Of a stretch of DNA of 64,000 nucleotides, positions 1 through 8,151 are shown one piece after another. A program made the position numbers and the translations under genes. How positions within the stretch are numbered: position 1 is the stretch's first letter; every line of letters starts with the position of its first letter. A model generated the notes under the pieces. It saw only the letters and a program-made list of their open reading frames with translations. It made no database searches and was not told where the DNA came from. The stretch comes from Paracoccus salipaludis (GTDB taxonomy: Bacteria > Pseudomonadota > Alphaproteobacteria > Rhodobacterales > Rhodobacteraceae): assembly GCF_002287065.1 (NCBI RefSeq), contig NZ_NSJZ01000008.1, positions 1 to 64,000 on the forward strand, written 5' to 3'.

Positions 1-127
1 GCTGCGCGGGTGCGGGCGCCGCGGCCTCGGCGGGCGGCGTCGCCGGCGCGGGTGCCGCCGTCTGGGCCAGCGCAGGGCCGGCCGCCAGCAGGGCGGTAAG
101 CAAAAGATAGGGGGCGCGCTTGGTCAT
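1..127 (-). CDS. Exported protein of unknown function, 5' part only
   Basis: Only the first 42 codons are in the window; the gene runs off the left edge. The start is ATG at 127, giving MTKRAPYLLLTALLAAGPA followed by LAQ, a clear Sec signal peptide with a cleavage site after ALA. The mature part starts as an Ala/Pro stretch (TAAPAPATPPAEAAAPAPA). The gene follows the ABC-permease operon in the same direction and is separated from the 194-residue protein by 66 bp, so it may be the next gene of that unit. No family can be named from this fragment. Confidence 0.6.
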   Translation of the reverse strand, partial: MTKRAPYLLLTALLAAGPALAQTAAPAPATPPAEAAAPAPAQ

Positions 128-193
128 CGGCTGGCTCTTTCTGGCAGAGGCGCTTGAGGAACCCAGACTAGCACCACCGGTTCCGCCCGTCAC

Positions 194-778
194 CTATTGC
201 GTCAGATGCGCCGCAAGCGCGCGGCCCAGCGCGAACAGCCGCTGTTCGAGGATCACCGGCGTCTCGCAAACATAGGTGAGGCTTTGCTGGCGGTCGGAAA
301 AGACGCGCATGTCCCAGTCGAGCGCCTCCTCCTCGGCGTCGATGGCGTCGAAGTCGGGGGGATCGGCCGCCTCGAGCTCGGCCATGCGGGCGCGGCGCGC
401 CTCGACCCGCGCGGCCAGGGCCACCTGCCGGTGGCCATAGCGCGAGATGCCGCCGAGGATCGCCGTGCGCTGCATGTCGATGCGATGGAAGATCGCCTGC
501 ATCAGCAGCGCCAGGGTTTCCGCGTCCTTGCCTTGCGCAAAGGCGTCGATGGCGGCGGTGGCCTCCTCGATGGGCATCCGGCGCTGCACCACGCGCTCGG
601 CCAAGGCGGCGATCTCGGGCGTCTCGGCCGCGCCTTCGGGTGGCGGCGGGCCGGTCCAGACCTGGCCCAGCGACAGATGCGACTGGCGCGGCTGCACGCA
701 GGGCCAGTCGGGCGTCGGCGTTGCGGCCCGGGCCGGCACGGCCGCCAGCATGACCAGGATCAGCAGATGGCGCATCAT
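194..778 (-). CDS. Exported protein of unknown function, next to the PQQ-linked ABC permease
   Basis: A 194-residue protein starting MMRHLLILVMLAAVPARA, a signal peptide, so it is probably periplasmic. The rest is mostly helical with many charged residues and three cysteines or so (WPCVQP near residue 27, YVCETP near 170). I do not recognise a family. The ATG at 778 overlaps the permease stop (ATGA), and the permease tail supplies a GGGGGG ribosome site, which decides this start. The overlap says it is made together with the ABC transporter, so it may be a periplasmic partner of it; that is inference. A longer reading frame exists upstream but runs through the permease gene. Confidence 0.75.
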   Translation of the reverse strand: MMRHLLILVMLAAVPARAATPTPDWPCVQPRQSHLSLGQVWTGPPPPEGAAETPEIAALAERVVQRRMPIEEATAAIDAFAQGKDAETLALLMQAIFHRIDMQRTAILGGISRYGHRQVALAARVEARRARMAELEAADPPDFDAIDAEEEALDWDMRVFSDRQQSLTYVCETPVILEQRLFALGRALAAHLTQ

Positions 779-1572
779 CCCCCCTTTCGCCGGATTCCCA
801 GCCCCCTCGCCGGGTCGTACATCAGCACCGCGCCGCCGAAGAACAGCGCAAGGCACCCCGTGACCACCCCAAGGGACAGCCAGTTGACCTGGAGGTAAAG
901 GGCAAAGCGGATCAGTTCCACCGCATGGGTGAAGGGATTGAACCGGCAGATGTCGTAAAGCAGCACCGAGGATTCCCGCATCCGCCACAGCGGGTAGAGC
1001 GCGGAGGAGGCGAAGAACATCGGAAAGATGACGAAGTTCATCACCCCTGCGAAGTTTTCCAGCTGCCGGATGGCCGAGGACAGGAACAGCCCCATCGCGC
1101 CCAGCATCAGCCCCGACAGGACCAGCGCGGGCAGCACGGCGACGAGGCCCGCCGGTGGCGGGTGGATGCCCCAGACCCAGGCGATCAGCAGGAAGGCATA
1201 GACTTGGAGAAGCGAGACGATCACTCCCGCCACCAGCTTGGAGCCCAGCAGGAACCAGCGCGGGAAGGGGCTGACCAGCAGCGTCCGCATTGCGCCGGTT
1301 TCCCGGTCGTAGACCATGGTCAGCGACGACTGCATCCCGTTGAACAGCTGGATCATCGCGCACAGGCCGGGCGTGACATACACCTCGTACAGCACGTAGG
1401 TCTGGTAGGGCGGCGTGATCGAGAGGCCCAGCACCGCCCGGAAGCCTGCCGCGAAGATGAACAGCCACACCAGCGGGCGGACCAGCGCCGCAAGGAAGCG
1501 GCCGCGCTGGTTGACGAAGCGCAGCGTTTCGCGCCAGGCGATGCCGCGGAAGGCGGTGGTCCAGCCGCTCAT
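775..1572 (-). CDS. ABC transporter permease, PQQ/alcohol-catabolism associated (PedC type)
   Basis: 265 residues, about six hydrophobic segments (roughly 35-55, 70-90, 120-145, 150-175, 185-205, 230-250), typical of an ABC-2 type membrane subunit. It follows the ATPase with an ATGA overlap (start 1572, ATPase stop 1569), so the pair is translationally coupled. Relatives of this permease sit next to quinoprotein alcohol dehydrogenases (family usually named PedC or TIGR03861), and the neighbours here fit: xoxF, xoxJ, a beta-propeller and a binding protein. The substrate is unknown. ABC-2 permeases usually export, so the presence of a periplasmic binding protein in the same operon is puzzling. 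Confidence 0.88.
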   Translation of the reverse strand: MSGWTTAFRGIAWRETLRFVNQRGRFLAALVRPLVWLFIFAAGFRAVLGLSITPPYQTYVLYEVYVTPGLCAMIQLFNGMQSSLTMVYDRETGAMRTLLVSPFPRWFLLGSKLVAGVIVSLLQVYAFLLIAWVWGIHPPPAGLVAVLPALVLSGLMLGAMGLFLSSAIRQLENFAGVMNFVIFPMFFASSALYPLWRMRESSVLLYDICRFNPFTHAVELIRFALYLQVNWLSLGVVTGCLALFFGGAVLMYDPARGLGIRRKGG

Positions 1573-2303
1573 GCCTGCACCCCGGTCAGGTCCAGGAAGG
1601 CGCGGGTGAGGTCGCCGCCCGCGGCGGTCGCGGCCTCGCCTGCGGTGCCGGTGAACAGGATGCGGCCGCGGTGCAGGATCACCAGCCCGTCCGATGGATC
1701 GATCTCGTCGAGGATATGGGTCGCCCACAGGGCCGAGACCTGATGCTCGGCGATCAGGCGGCGGGTCAGGGCCAGCACCTCGGCGCGGGATTTCACGTCA
1801 AGGCCCACGGTCGCCTCGTCCAGCAGCAGAAGCTCGGGGGCGTGGATCAGGGCGCGGGCGATCTCGGCCCGGCGCACCTGCCCGCCGGACAGCGCCGAGG
1901 CCCTGGCCCCGGCGCGGTCGTCCAGATCGACCTGGGCCAGCACCTCGGCCACGCGCGGGCGGGCCTCGGCACGGGCGATGCCGTGCAGGGCCGCATGATA
2001 CATCAGGTTCTGCTGCACCGTCAGGTCGGCATCCAGGGCGCGCGACTGGAAGACGACGCCCAGGCGGCGCAGCGCCTGCGTGGGCTGGCGGCGCAGGTCG
2101 TGGCCCGCGACCTCGATCGCGCCCGAACGGTTGGCGTAAAGCCGCGTCACGAGGTTGAACAGCGTGGTCTTGCCCGCACCGTTGACGCCCAGCAGCGCGG
2201 TGAAGCCCCCGCGCGGAACCGTCAGCGACACATCCTCCAGCGCGCGGGTGGCGCCGAAGCTGTGGCTGACGTTCCGGACGAGAAGTGCGGGCCTGGTGGT
2301 CAT
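1569..2303 (-). CDS. ABC transporter ATP-binding protein, PQQ-catabolism associated
   Basis: 244 residues, cytoplasmic ATPase subunit. Walker A is GVNGAGKTT (about 38-46), the signature is LSGGQVRRAEIARA (about 140-153), Walker B is LLLLDEATVGLD (about 160-171) and the H-loop is ATHILDEID. The fold is of the drug/exporter (CcmA-like) class, which matches an ABC-2 permease partner. Family knowledge: TIGR03864 members co-occur with PQQ-dependent dehydrogenases. ATG at 2303 opens the frame; the gene follows the 195-residue exported protein after 52 bp and overlaps the permease by 4 bp. Confidence 0.92.
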   Translation of the reverse strand: MTTRPALLVRNVSHSFGATRALEDVSLTVPRGGFTALLGVNGAGKTTLFNLVTRLYANRSGAIEVAGHDLRRQPTQALRRLGVVFQSRALDADLTVQQNLMYHAALHGIARAEARPRVAEVLAQVDLDDRAGARASALSGGQVRRAEIARALIHAPELLLLDEATVGLDVKSRAEVLALTRRLIAEHQVSALWATHILDEIDPSDGLVILHRGRILFTGTAGEAATAAGGDLTRAFLDLTGVQA

Positions 2304-2355
2304 GGCATGCGGCGAAGGACGGGGGCGCTGTGCCGCGCCGCCCGTCCGTTCATCC

Positions 2356-2943
2356 TCAGCGGATGTTGAACACGGCCTGCTGGCTTTCGCCCGACGAGCC
2401 CGGCACCGACAGGGTGTAGCGGCCGGGCGTGATGGCGATGAAGCTGATCAGCGCCTCGCCCGCCGCATCGAACTCGATCGAGTGGACGCCCATGGGGCGG
2501 ATCTCGATGTCGTTGACGACAATCTCGTTCACCCAGATCGAGCGGAAGAAGTCGCCTCCCGAAAGCGCCAGTTCCGCGCTGCCGTCGGCCACGATGGGCA
2601 GGCGGTAATAGCCGCCCGACTGCAGCGAATATTCCCCGGCCGCGACCGGCTTGCCCGAGGCGAGCGTCAGCGGCGCCAGATCGGCGCGGTTCGAGCGGGT
2701 CATGATCCCCGAGGGGCCGAAGTCATGGTGCTGAGCCTCGCTGGCCGCGGGCGTCGCGGCGGTGCTGCCCTCCTCGCCCTCTTCCTGCTCATCCTCCTCC
2801 TCGCCTTCGGCCGGGGCGCCGGCTTCCGCCGAAACAGCCGCGGCATCGGCCTCGGGCGAGGCGGCGGGCTCGGCCGGGGCCTGGCTCAGCGCCGGGGTCC
2901 CCAGCAGCGCCGCAAGCAGGGCGACGGTCAGCAGTCTGGTCAT
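2356..2943 (-). CDS. Exported protein of unknown function with an acidic linker
   Basis: 195 residues. A signal peptide (MTRLLTVALLAALLGTPALS) is followed by an Ala/Pro/Glu-rich low-complexity stretch with a run of Glu and Asp (GEEEDEQEEGEEG, about 46-58). A conserved-looking beta-rich domain fills residues 75-195, ending TPGRYTLSVPG...QQAVFNIR, reminiscent of a small beta-sandwich such as a cupredoxin-like fold; this is a guess. No metal-binding set is obvious. It lies between the beta-propeller gene and the ABC ATPase gene in one minus-strand operon, so a role in the same quinoprotein-linked export or binding system is likely. SD GGGAGAG precedes the ATG. Confidence 0.75.
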   Translation of the reverse strand: MTRLLTVALLAALLGTPALSQAPAEPAASPEADAAAVSAEAGAPAEGEEEDEQEEGEEGSTAATPAASEAQHHDFGPSGIMTRSNRADLAPLTLASGKPVAAGEYSLQSGGYYRLPIVADGSAELALSGGDFFRSIWVNEIVVNDIEIRPMGVHSIEFDAAGEALISFIAITPGRYTLSVPGSSGESQQAVFNIR

Positions 2944-2964
2944 GTTTCTCTCCCTTGGTGTCGA

Positions 2965-3924
2965 TCAGTTCGGCGCGACGACGACGCCCCAGGGCTGCTG
3001 GCCCACGGGGATCGACTTGACCGCGGTGTTCGTCGCCACGTCGATCACCGTGACGTCGTTCGAGTTGCCGTTCGTCGTGTAGAGATGCTTCTGGTCCGGC
3101 GTGAAGGCCAGTTGCCAGACGCGCTGGCCGACAAGGATGTAGTCCGTCACCTCCAGCGTGTCGCCATCCACCACCGCCACCCGGTTGGCCGGTCCCAGCG
3201 CCACGAAGATCTTCTTGCCGTCCGCCGTGACGCGCACGCCCACGGGCTGGATTGCTTCGGGCAGGACGCCGGGGATCTCGAAGCGGATCGTCCTGGTGAT
3301 CTGCTGCGAGGCCGGATCGATCACGCTGACCGTGCCGCCGATCTCGGAACTGACGAACAGGCGCGACCCGTCGTCGCTGAACTGGGCAAAGCGCGGGCGG
3401 CTGTCCACCAGCACGTTGGCCGTGATCTCGAAACTGTCGGTGTCGATGAAATGGGCCATGTTCGTCGTTTCCGACGTGTTGATCACGACCTTGCCGTCGG
3501 GCGAGACGCCCATGCCCTCGGGTTCCACGCCGACGGGGATCTCGGCCAGCACCTTGTGCGCCTTGGTATCGACCACGGTCACGAGGTTGTCGTCCTCGTT
3601 GGCGATGTAAAGCGGATTGCCCGAGGGATGCAGGACGAACAGCTCGGGGTCCGGGCCGGATGGCAGGGTATGGGTTTCCTGCATCGTCCCGGGGTCGAAG
3701 ACGCGCACGAGGTTGTCGTCCGAGGCGCAGACGTAAAGCTCGGTCCCGTCGGGGCTGATGGTGATGCCGCGCGGCCGGTTGCCGACCGGATAGGAGCCCA
3801 GCACCTCCAGCGTGTCGCCGTCGATGACGGTCACGTCGTTGCCCTTTTCGTTTGTCACGTAAACCTTGTTGGCCAGCGCAGGCGTGGCCACGGTCAGCAG
3901 CAGGATGGCGAGTGCGTGTTTCAT
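2965..3924 (-). CDS. YVTN-type beta-propeller protein, PQQ-catabolism associated
   Basis: 319 residues with signal peptide (MKHALAILLLTVATPALA), so periplasmic. It is built of repeats of the type VYVTNEKGNDVTVIDGDTLE ... PVGNRPRGITISPDG, about seven blades of 40 residues, i.e. a full YVTN/NHL-like propeller. Members of this family (TIGR03866) are found beside PQQ-dependent dehydrogenases and the ABC genes seen here. The biochemical role is not known; a scaffold or cofactor/substrate-binding role is inference. It starts 6 bp after the stop of the binding-protein gene, so both are on one transcript. A second propeller gene lies at 5878-6810. Confidence 0.9.
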   Translation of the reverse strand: MKHALAILLLTVATPALANKVYVTNEKGNDVTVIDGDTLEVLGSYPVGNRPRGITISPDGTELYVCASDDNLVRVFDPGTMQETHTLPSGPDPELFVLHPSGNPLYIANEDDNLVTVVDTKAHKVLAEIPVGVEPEGMGVSPDGKVVINTSETTNMAHFIDTDSFEITANVLVDSRPRFAQFSDDGSRLFVSSEIGGTVSVIDPASQQITRTIRFEIPGVLPEAIQPVGVRVTADGKKIFVALGPANRVAVVDGDTLEVTDYILVGQRVWQLAFTPDQKHLYTTNGNSNDVTVIDVATNTAVKSIPVGQQPWGVVVAPN

Positions 3925-3930
3925 CGTCCC

Positions 3931-5133
3931 TCAGAACTTGCAGGCGGTTTCGGGGCGGTCGATGCCAAGCGTGTCCAGCGGGCTGGTCTGGTGCAGGTAT
4001 TCGTCCTGCGGGCTGACGCTGGTGGTCAGCAGCCCGGTCGTCAGCAGGACCGGCTGGCGCAGCTGGTGGTCCCAGTCGCGCAGCGTCAGCTTCTGCCCCT
4101 TGAAGCCCGCGACCTGGAAATCGGGCGACAGCATGAAGTCGCGCAGCTGCGCCGGCTCGGCGGACCGGGTCTGGGTCGCCGCCTCGCCCACCATGCGCAG
4201 GGCGAGCCAGCTCTGGTAATCCTCCTCGCGCATGGGGCGGTTCGCCAGCCGCTCGAAGCGGTTCTGGAACTGGGTCGCGCCCCAGGCCTCCAGCGCGGGG
4301 TGCCAGCTGCGGGGGACAAGCCCCGCCGAGCCCGCGACCGGCCGCGCGTCCCAGGTGTGATAGGGCATGTAGCCCGCGAAGACGCCGTTCTCGTCGGCGG
4401 TGATCATGATGTCGTAATCGGGCGCGCGCTGGGTAAACACCGGCAACTGCGCCTGCACCTGCACATGACCCGAGTCCGTGGAGCGCGCGCCGCCGGTGTC
4501 GGTGAACTCGCGCTCCTCGACGATCTGCGCGCCGAACTTGGTCGCCGCGCGGCGCCAAGCCTCGGCCAGCGCCAGGTCCTCGGGGTGGCTGCCATGGACG
4601 AGGAACCAGCGCGGCCAGCGCTTCCACATCAGGAACTGGGCAAGGCCGTCCGCCAGCATCGCGTGGCTGGGCGCGGTGTGGATGACATTGGCCCGGCAAT
4701 CCGCGCCCCGCAGCGCGTCGCCCCGTGCGGCGGCGTTGAAGACCAGCGCGCGGTCGCCCGCCTTGTCAGCCAGCGCGACGGTCGTGGCGTCGTCCGCCAG
4801 CAGGACGACGAACCGGATACCCTCGGCCAGCAGCCGGTCCAGCTCGGCCCCGGCGGTGTCGGGCGTGGCCGCGACCTCGACGGCCTCGAAGTCCTGGCCC
4901 ATGAAGCGGCCGGTGGTGTCGTTGTCCTCGATCGCCAGCCTTGCGCCTGCGAAGCCCAGGTCCTCGGGCGGCAGTTCCAGCCGCGAGATCGGCGGCAGCT
5001 CGGGCGTGTCGACGCGCAGCACGGCCGCGCGGATCAGCTGCGGCTCGGCCTGCGGTGCAGGCGCCTGGGCAAGCGCAGGCATGGGGACCACCGCCAGCAA
5101 AGCCAGCGCTGTCAGGCAGTTGGGTGAACGCAT
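3931..5133 (-). CDS. Periplasmic ABC substrate-binding protein, branched-chain amino acid type, PQQ-associated
   Basis: 400 residues with signal peptide (MRSPNCLTALALLAVVPMPALAQ). Two alpha/beta lobes follow, of the type I periplasmic-binding fold used by Leu/Ile/Val receptors; for example RFVVLLADDATTVALAD and PRWFLVHGSHPEDLALA. Family knowledge: TIGR03863 proteins accompany quinoprotein alcohol dehydrogenase loci. It is the first gene of the minus-strand operon that holds the propeller and the ABC ATPase/permease. The start at 5133 has a strong GGAGGAG site. The ligand is unknown; an alcohol, aldehyde or cofactor would fit the setting. Confidence 0.88.
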   Translation of the reverse strand: MRSPNCLTALALLAVVPMPALAQAPAPQAEPQLIRAAVLRVDTPELPPISRLELPPEDLGFAGARLAIEDNDTTGRFMGQDFEAVEVAATPDTAGAELDRLLAEGIRFVVLLADDATTVALADKAGDRALVFNAAARGDALRGADCRANVIHTAPSHAMLADGLAQFLMWKRWPRWFLVHGSHPEDLALAEAWRRAATKFGAQIVEEREFTDTGGARSTDSGHVQVQAQLPVFTQRAPDYDIMITADENGVFAGYMPYHTWDARPVAGSAGLVPRSWHPALEAWGATQFQNRFERLANRPMREEDYQSWLALRMVGEAATQTRSAEPAQLRDFMLSPDFQVAGFKGQKLTLRDWDHQLRQPVLLTTGLLTTSVSPQDEYLHQTSPLDTLGIDRPETACKF

Positions 5134-5332
5134 CGGCTTCTCCTCCGCCGGGAAGTCTCACGGACGAGGCGTCCTGAATCAACCCGCAAGGTCGTCATTT
5201 CGCCGCCAGGCGCCTAAGACGTTCGGCTGATGGACGCGCCCTTGCCTGCGGGTAAGCTTGGCCGCGCAGGCCAGCGGGCGGGGCTGAATGTCGAGGGGCC
5301 GCTGGCAATTTACGACACCGGGAGAAACTTGC
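5134..5332. promoter_or_regulatory. Divergent intergenic region between the binding-protein operon and the SRPBCC gene
   Basis: This 199-bp gap separates two operons that point away from each other, so both promoters must be here. I see no confident -35/-10 pair or operator. Ribosome sites are clear on both sides: GGAGGAG before 5133 on the minus strand and GGAG before 5333 on the plus strand. Confidence 0.5.
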
Positions 5333-5881
5333 ATGAAATCCGTTCTGGCGCTGATGGCCGCGGCGGCGATCCTGACCTGCGGCACGGCGCAGGCGCATGG
5401 GCCCGTGCGGCTCAAGCTCGAATTGTCCGAAAAGCTGAACGCCACGCCCGACGAGGTCTGGGCCACAGTGGGACGCTTCGACGACATGGGCTGGCACCCT
5501 GTCGTTGCGCGGACCGAACTGACCTCGGCCGATGCCACGACGCCGGACGGTTCGACGCGCGTGCTGCACCTGAAGGCCGAGAACGGCGACCCCACGATCA
5601 CCGAGCAGCTGACCAAGTGGCAGCCGGAGAAGCGCTGCTACGGTTACATGATCACGCAGGTGGACGTGGCGGTGCTGCCGGTCACGAACTATGCCGCGAC
5701 GCTTTGCGTGAAGGACGAGGGCGGCAAGGCCAATGTCGTCTGGAAGGGCGGATTTTATCGCGGCTTTCCCAACAACGACCCTCCGGCCGATCTGAACGAC
5801 GAGGCCGCGATCCAGGCCGTCACCGGCGTTTACCGCGCGGGACTGGACGCGCTGGTCGAGAAGTTCGGCCGGGTCGAGTGA
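5333..5881 (+). CDS. Exported SRPBCC (START/polyketide-cyclase-like) protein
   Basis: 182 residues. Signal peptide MKSVLALMAAAAILTCGTAQA, then a SRPBCC-type ligand-binding domain: KLELSEKLNATPDEVWATVG with the usual DDMGWHPVV near residue 55 and a C-terminal long helix (VYRAGLDALVEKF). These folds bind hydrophobic small molecules, but the ligand here is unknown. ATG at 5333 is preceded by GGGAGAAAC; an in-frame start further upstream would remove the signal peptide from the N-terminus. Its stop overlaps the GTG of the next gene (GTGA), so it is co-translated with a beta-propeller protein. Confidence 0.85.
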   Translation: MKSVLALMAAAAILTCGTAQAHGPVRLKLELSEKLNATPDEVWATVGRFDDMGWHPVVARTELTSADATTPDGSTRVLHLKAENGDPTITEQLTKWQPEKRCYGYMITQVDVAVLPVTNYAATLCVKDEGGKANVVWKGGFYRGFPNNDPPADLNDEAAIQAVTGVYRAGLDALVEKFGRVE

Positions 5882-6810
5882 TCCGGGCCACGGCGGCGGG
5901 TCTGCTGGCCCTTGCCGCGGGCGCGGCGGATGCGGGCGACATCGCCTTTGTCACGGCACAGAACGCAGGCGCGGTGGCGATCGTGGATCTGGACAAGGGC
6001 CGGGTCCGCGCCACGGTCCCCATCGAGGGTGCGCCCGCGCCGGTCGCCTATGACGCGGCCTCGGGTCGTGCCGCCGTCATCGCGGCGGACAGCGGCGAGC
6101 TGACGCTGCTGGACAGCCGGGGCAAGGTGCTGGACCGGGTGCCCCTGGGCGAAGGCAGCTTCGGCATCGCCATTGCCCCGGGCGGCGACCTGATCGTGGC
6201 GGACTGGTATGGTGCCCGGTTGCGGCGGCTCGACCCCTCTGGCCGGCATGAGCGATGGTCGGCCCCGACGGGACGCGCGCCCGCGGGCGTGGTGCTGTCG
6301 GGCGACGGGCGGATCGTGGCCTTGGCGGAACGGGACGACGACTGCGTCTCGGCTTTCGACGCGGACAGCGGCCGGCCGCTGTGGACGGCCGCAACCGGCA
6401 GCCATCCCTATGCGGTGGCCTTCCATGACGGCCGCTTCTGGACCACGGACGTGCAATCCCGCAGCGTCACGGTGCTGGAGGCCGCAAGCGGCGCCCGGCT
6501 CGGATCGGTCGAGACGGGCGACCATCCCTATGGCGTAGGCTTCGCAGCGGGAAAGGGGTTTGTCACCGACCAGTATGCGGCGACGGTGACGGTCTTCGAC
6601 CCGGACTCGCTGGAAACCCTGGGCAGCATCGGGATCGGGGACTACCCCGAGGGGATCGCCGCCCTGTCGGACGGCCGCCGGCTTGCGGTGGCAAGCTGGG
6701 ACAGCAACGAGTTGTCGATCATCGACGGCGAAAGGTTGGTGATCGAGCAGGTGATCGAGGTGCCGGACGGGCCGCGATCCTTCGGGCTGTTCGTGGGGCC
6801 CGACCGTTAG
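5878..6810 (+). CDS. Exported YncE-like beta-propeller protein
   Basis: 310 residues starting at GTG 5878, inside the stop of the SRPBCC gene. A short signal peptide (RATAAGLLALAAGAADA) leads into about seven blades with repeats such as IAFVTAQNAGAVAIVDLDKG, TGSHPYAVAFHDG and TGDHPYGVGFAAG. Periplasmic location is expected. It is the second propeller in this locus, clearly different in sequence from the one at 2965-3924. It converges with the rhodanese-like gene and the two stops overlap (TAG at 6808-6810 against a minus-strand TAA at 6807-6809). A function in the quinoprotein system is inferred from position only. Confidence 0.85.
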   Translation: MIRATAAGLLALAAGAADAGDIAFVTAQNAGAVAIVDLDKGRVRATVPIEGAPAPVAYDAASGRAAVIAADSGELTLLDSRGKVLDRVPLGEGSFGIAIAPGGDLIVADWYGARLRRLDPSGRHERWSAPTGRAPAGVVLSGDGRIVALAERDDDCVSAFDADSGRPLWTAATGSHPYAVAFHDGRFWTTDVQSRSVTVLEAASGARLGSVETGDHPYGVGFAAGKGFVTDQYAATVTVFDPDSLETLGSIGIGDYPEGIAALSDGRRLAVASWDSNELSIIDGERLVIEQVIEVPDGPRSFGLFVGPDR

Positions 6811-7334
6811 GGTTGCGTGGCGGGGACCAGATCCTCGCCCTCGGCCAGCCAGGCGTCGGTGCCCTGGGGGAACCATCCGACCCGACCGTGGCCGCGCAGG
6901 ACCGCGCGCCGCGCGGCGTTCCAGCTCATCCAGCAGTCGGCCTTGCAGAAGAACACCAGCGGCGCGGTCTTGTCGCCATGGGTCAGGCGGTCGAGCGCCG
7001 CGAAGAACGCGGCCTCGACCTGGGGCGCAAGCCGGTCATAGCCCGTGTCGGGCAGCCAGACCGCGCCGGGGATGGTGTAATGCGAGGGCTGCCGCCACAG
7101 CGTGCCCTCGGGCAGGTCGGCGGGCTTGCGGACCTGAGGCATCACGTCGATCAGCACCGCGCCCCGGGCACGCCAGTCCTGCATCCCCGCGAAGTCCAGC
7201 ACTGTCGCGCCCGCCAGCGTTTCGGGCACGGGCGAACGGTAAGGCTCGCCGTGGAAGCCCGGCGGCTCGGGTGGGGCGGACAGCGCCGGGCTGACGAGCG
7301 TCGCAAGCGCCAGGCCGACCACCAGCCGCCTCAT
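6807..7334 (-). CDS. Rhodanese-like periplasmic protein of the PQQ-linked 'CXXCW' family
   Basis: 175 residues with signal peptide (MRRLVVGLALATLVSPALSA). The rest is a rhodanese-like domain: VLIDVMPQ near 60, then FFCKADCWMSWNAARRA near 130. The family (TIGR03865) is named for a CXXCW motif; here the cysteines are three residues apart, CKADCW. A thiol-redox or sulfur-transfer role next to XoxF, which has a vicinal disulfide, is possible but unproven. The ATG at 7334 overlaps the stop of xoxJ (ATGA), so it is the fourth gene of the xoxF-xoxG-xoxJ unit. Confidence 0.88.
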   Translation of the reverse strand: MRRLVVGLALATLVSPALSAPPEPPGFHGEPYRSPVPETLAGATVLDFAGMQDWRARGAVLIDVMPQVRKPADLPEGTLWRQPSHYTIPGAVWLPDTGYDRLAPQVEAAFFAALDRLTHGDKTAPLVFFCKADCWMSWNAARRAVLRGHGRVGWFPQGTDAWLAEGEDLVPATQP

Positions 7335-8149
7335 GGCAGCATCTGCCGCCCGTAGTCGTCCACCAGGGGCACGCCGGCCTCGTGCAGGATGGCGTTGATG
7401 TCATCCTGGTTGCGACGGATCAGGCTGTTGAGCTGCCGCTTCCATTCCTGGTCGCTGGGGCGGACGCCCATGGTGATGCGGTAGAAGAGCTTGGGCCCGC
7501 CCTCCTCCTTCAGCAGCGGCGTGAACTGCAGCTCGGGATCGGCCTTGACCAGCGGCCCTGTCAGCGGCCCCCACAGGACCGCCGCGTCCAGCGTGCCGTC
7601 GCGCACGCCCGTCAGCATGTCGCCGACCGGGTTTTCCACGCGGCGGTCCACGAACAGGTCCCAGCCCCGCATGTCCTTGGCCAGGCCCGCGCGGGCCATG
7701 TGCGTGGCCGGGGGCGTGCCCGCGACGACACCGATGTCATGGCCCTTCAGCGCCGGATCGGTCAGGCGGTCCACGCCCGCCAGTTCGCCGTCCTTGCGGG
7801 TCACGATGCCGTACACCGAGGTGTAGTAATGGTTGGTGTTCTGCACCAGTTCGTCGCCCTGGGCATAGCCGACCACCACATCGCAATTGCCGTCCAGCAG
7901 CGTCTTGCGGATGAAGCCCATCCCCTGGGGAAACCAGAAATATTCAAGCGGCAGGCCGAGCCGGTCGGCCAGCAGATCGGCGATGCGGTTTTCAAAGCCG
8001 GTGCCGTCCTCCAGCGACATCGGCTCGGCCGCCGGGTCGGCGCAGACCCGCAGCGCGGTGGTCGAGCGCAGGTCCGCGACCTGCGCACCGGCCCCACCGG
8101 CGCCAAGCGCCAGCGCCGCGCAGATCCAGGCCGCGCGAAGGCCCCGCAT
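7331..8149 (-). CDS. xoxJ: XoxJ, periplasmic binding protein partner of XoxF
   Basis: 272 residues: signal peptide MRGLRAAWICAALALGAGGA, then a solute-binding (type II) fold: LRVCADPAAEPMSLEDGTGF, NRIADLLADRLGLPLEYFWF, and DIGVVAGTPPA. Family knowledge: MxaJ/XoxJ proteins are encoded with the methanol dehydrogenase and cytochrome genes and are thought to bind the dehydrogenase and help its activation. The start at 8149 lies 2 bp after the xoxG stop with a GGAGGG site. It overlaps the next gene by 4 bp. The order xoxF-xoxG-xoxJ is the classical one. Confidence 0.93.
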   Translation of the reverse strand: MRGLRAAWICAALALGAGGAGAQVADLRSTTALRVCADPAAEPMSLEDGTGFENRIADLLADRLGLPLEYFWFPQGMGFIRKTLLDGNCDVVVGYAQGDELVQNTNHYYTSVYGIVTRKDGELAGVDRLTDPALKGHDIGVVAGTPPATHMARAGLAKDMRGWDLFVDRRVENPVGDMLTGVRDGTLDAAVLWGPLTGPLVKADPELQFTPLLKEEGGPKLFYRITMGVRPSDQEWKRQLNSLIRRNQDDINAILHEAGVPLVDDYGRQMLP

Positions 8150-8151
8150 GA

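Noticed and set aside
2155..5127. A 990-codon open frame on the plus strand
   Set aside because: It lies opposite the propeller, binding-protein and exported-protein genes, which have signal peptides, family motifs and ribosome sites. The plus-strand frame is Arg/His/Gly/Gln-rich, as chance frames are in high-GC DNA.
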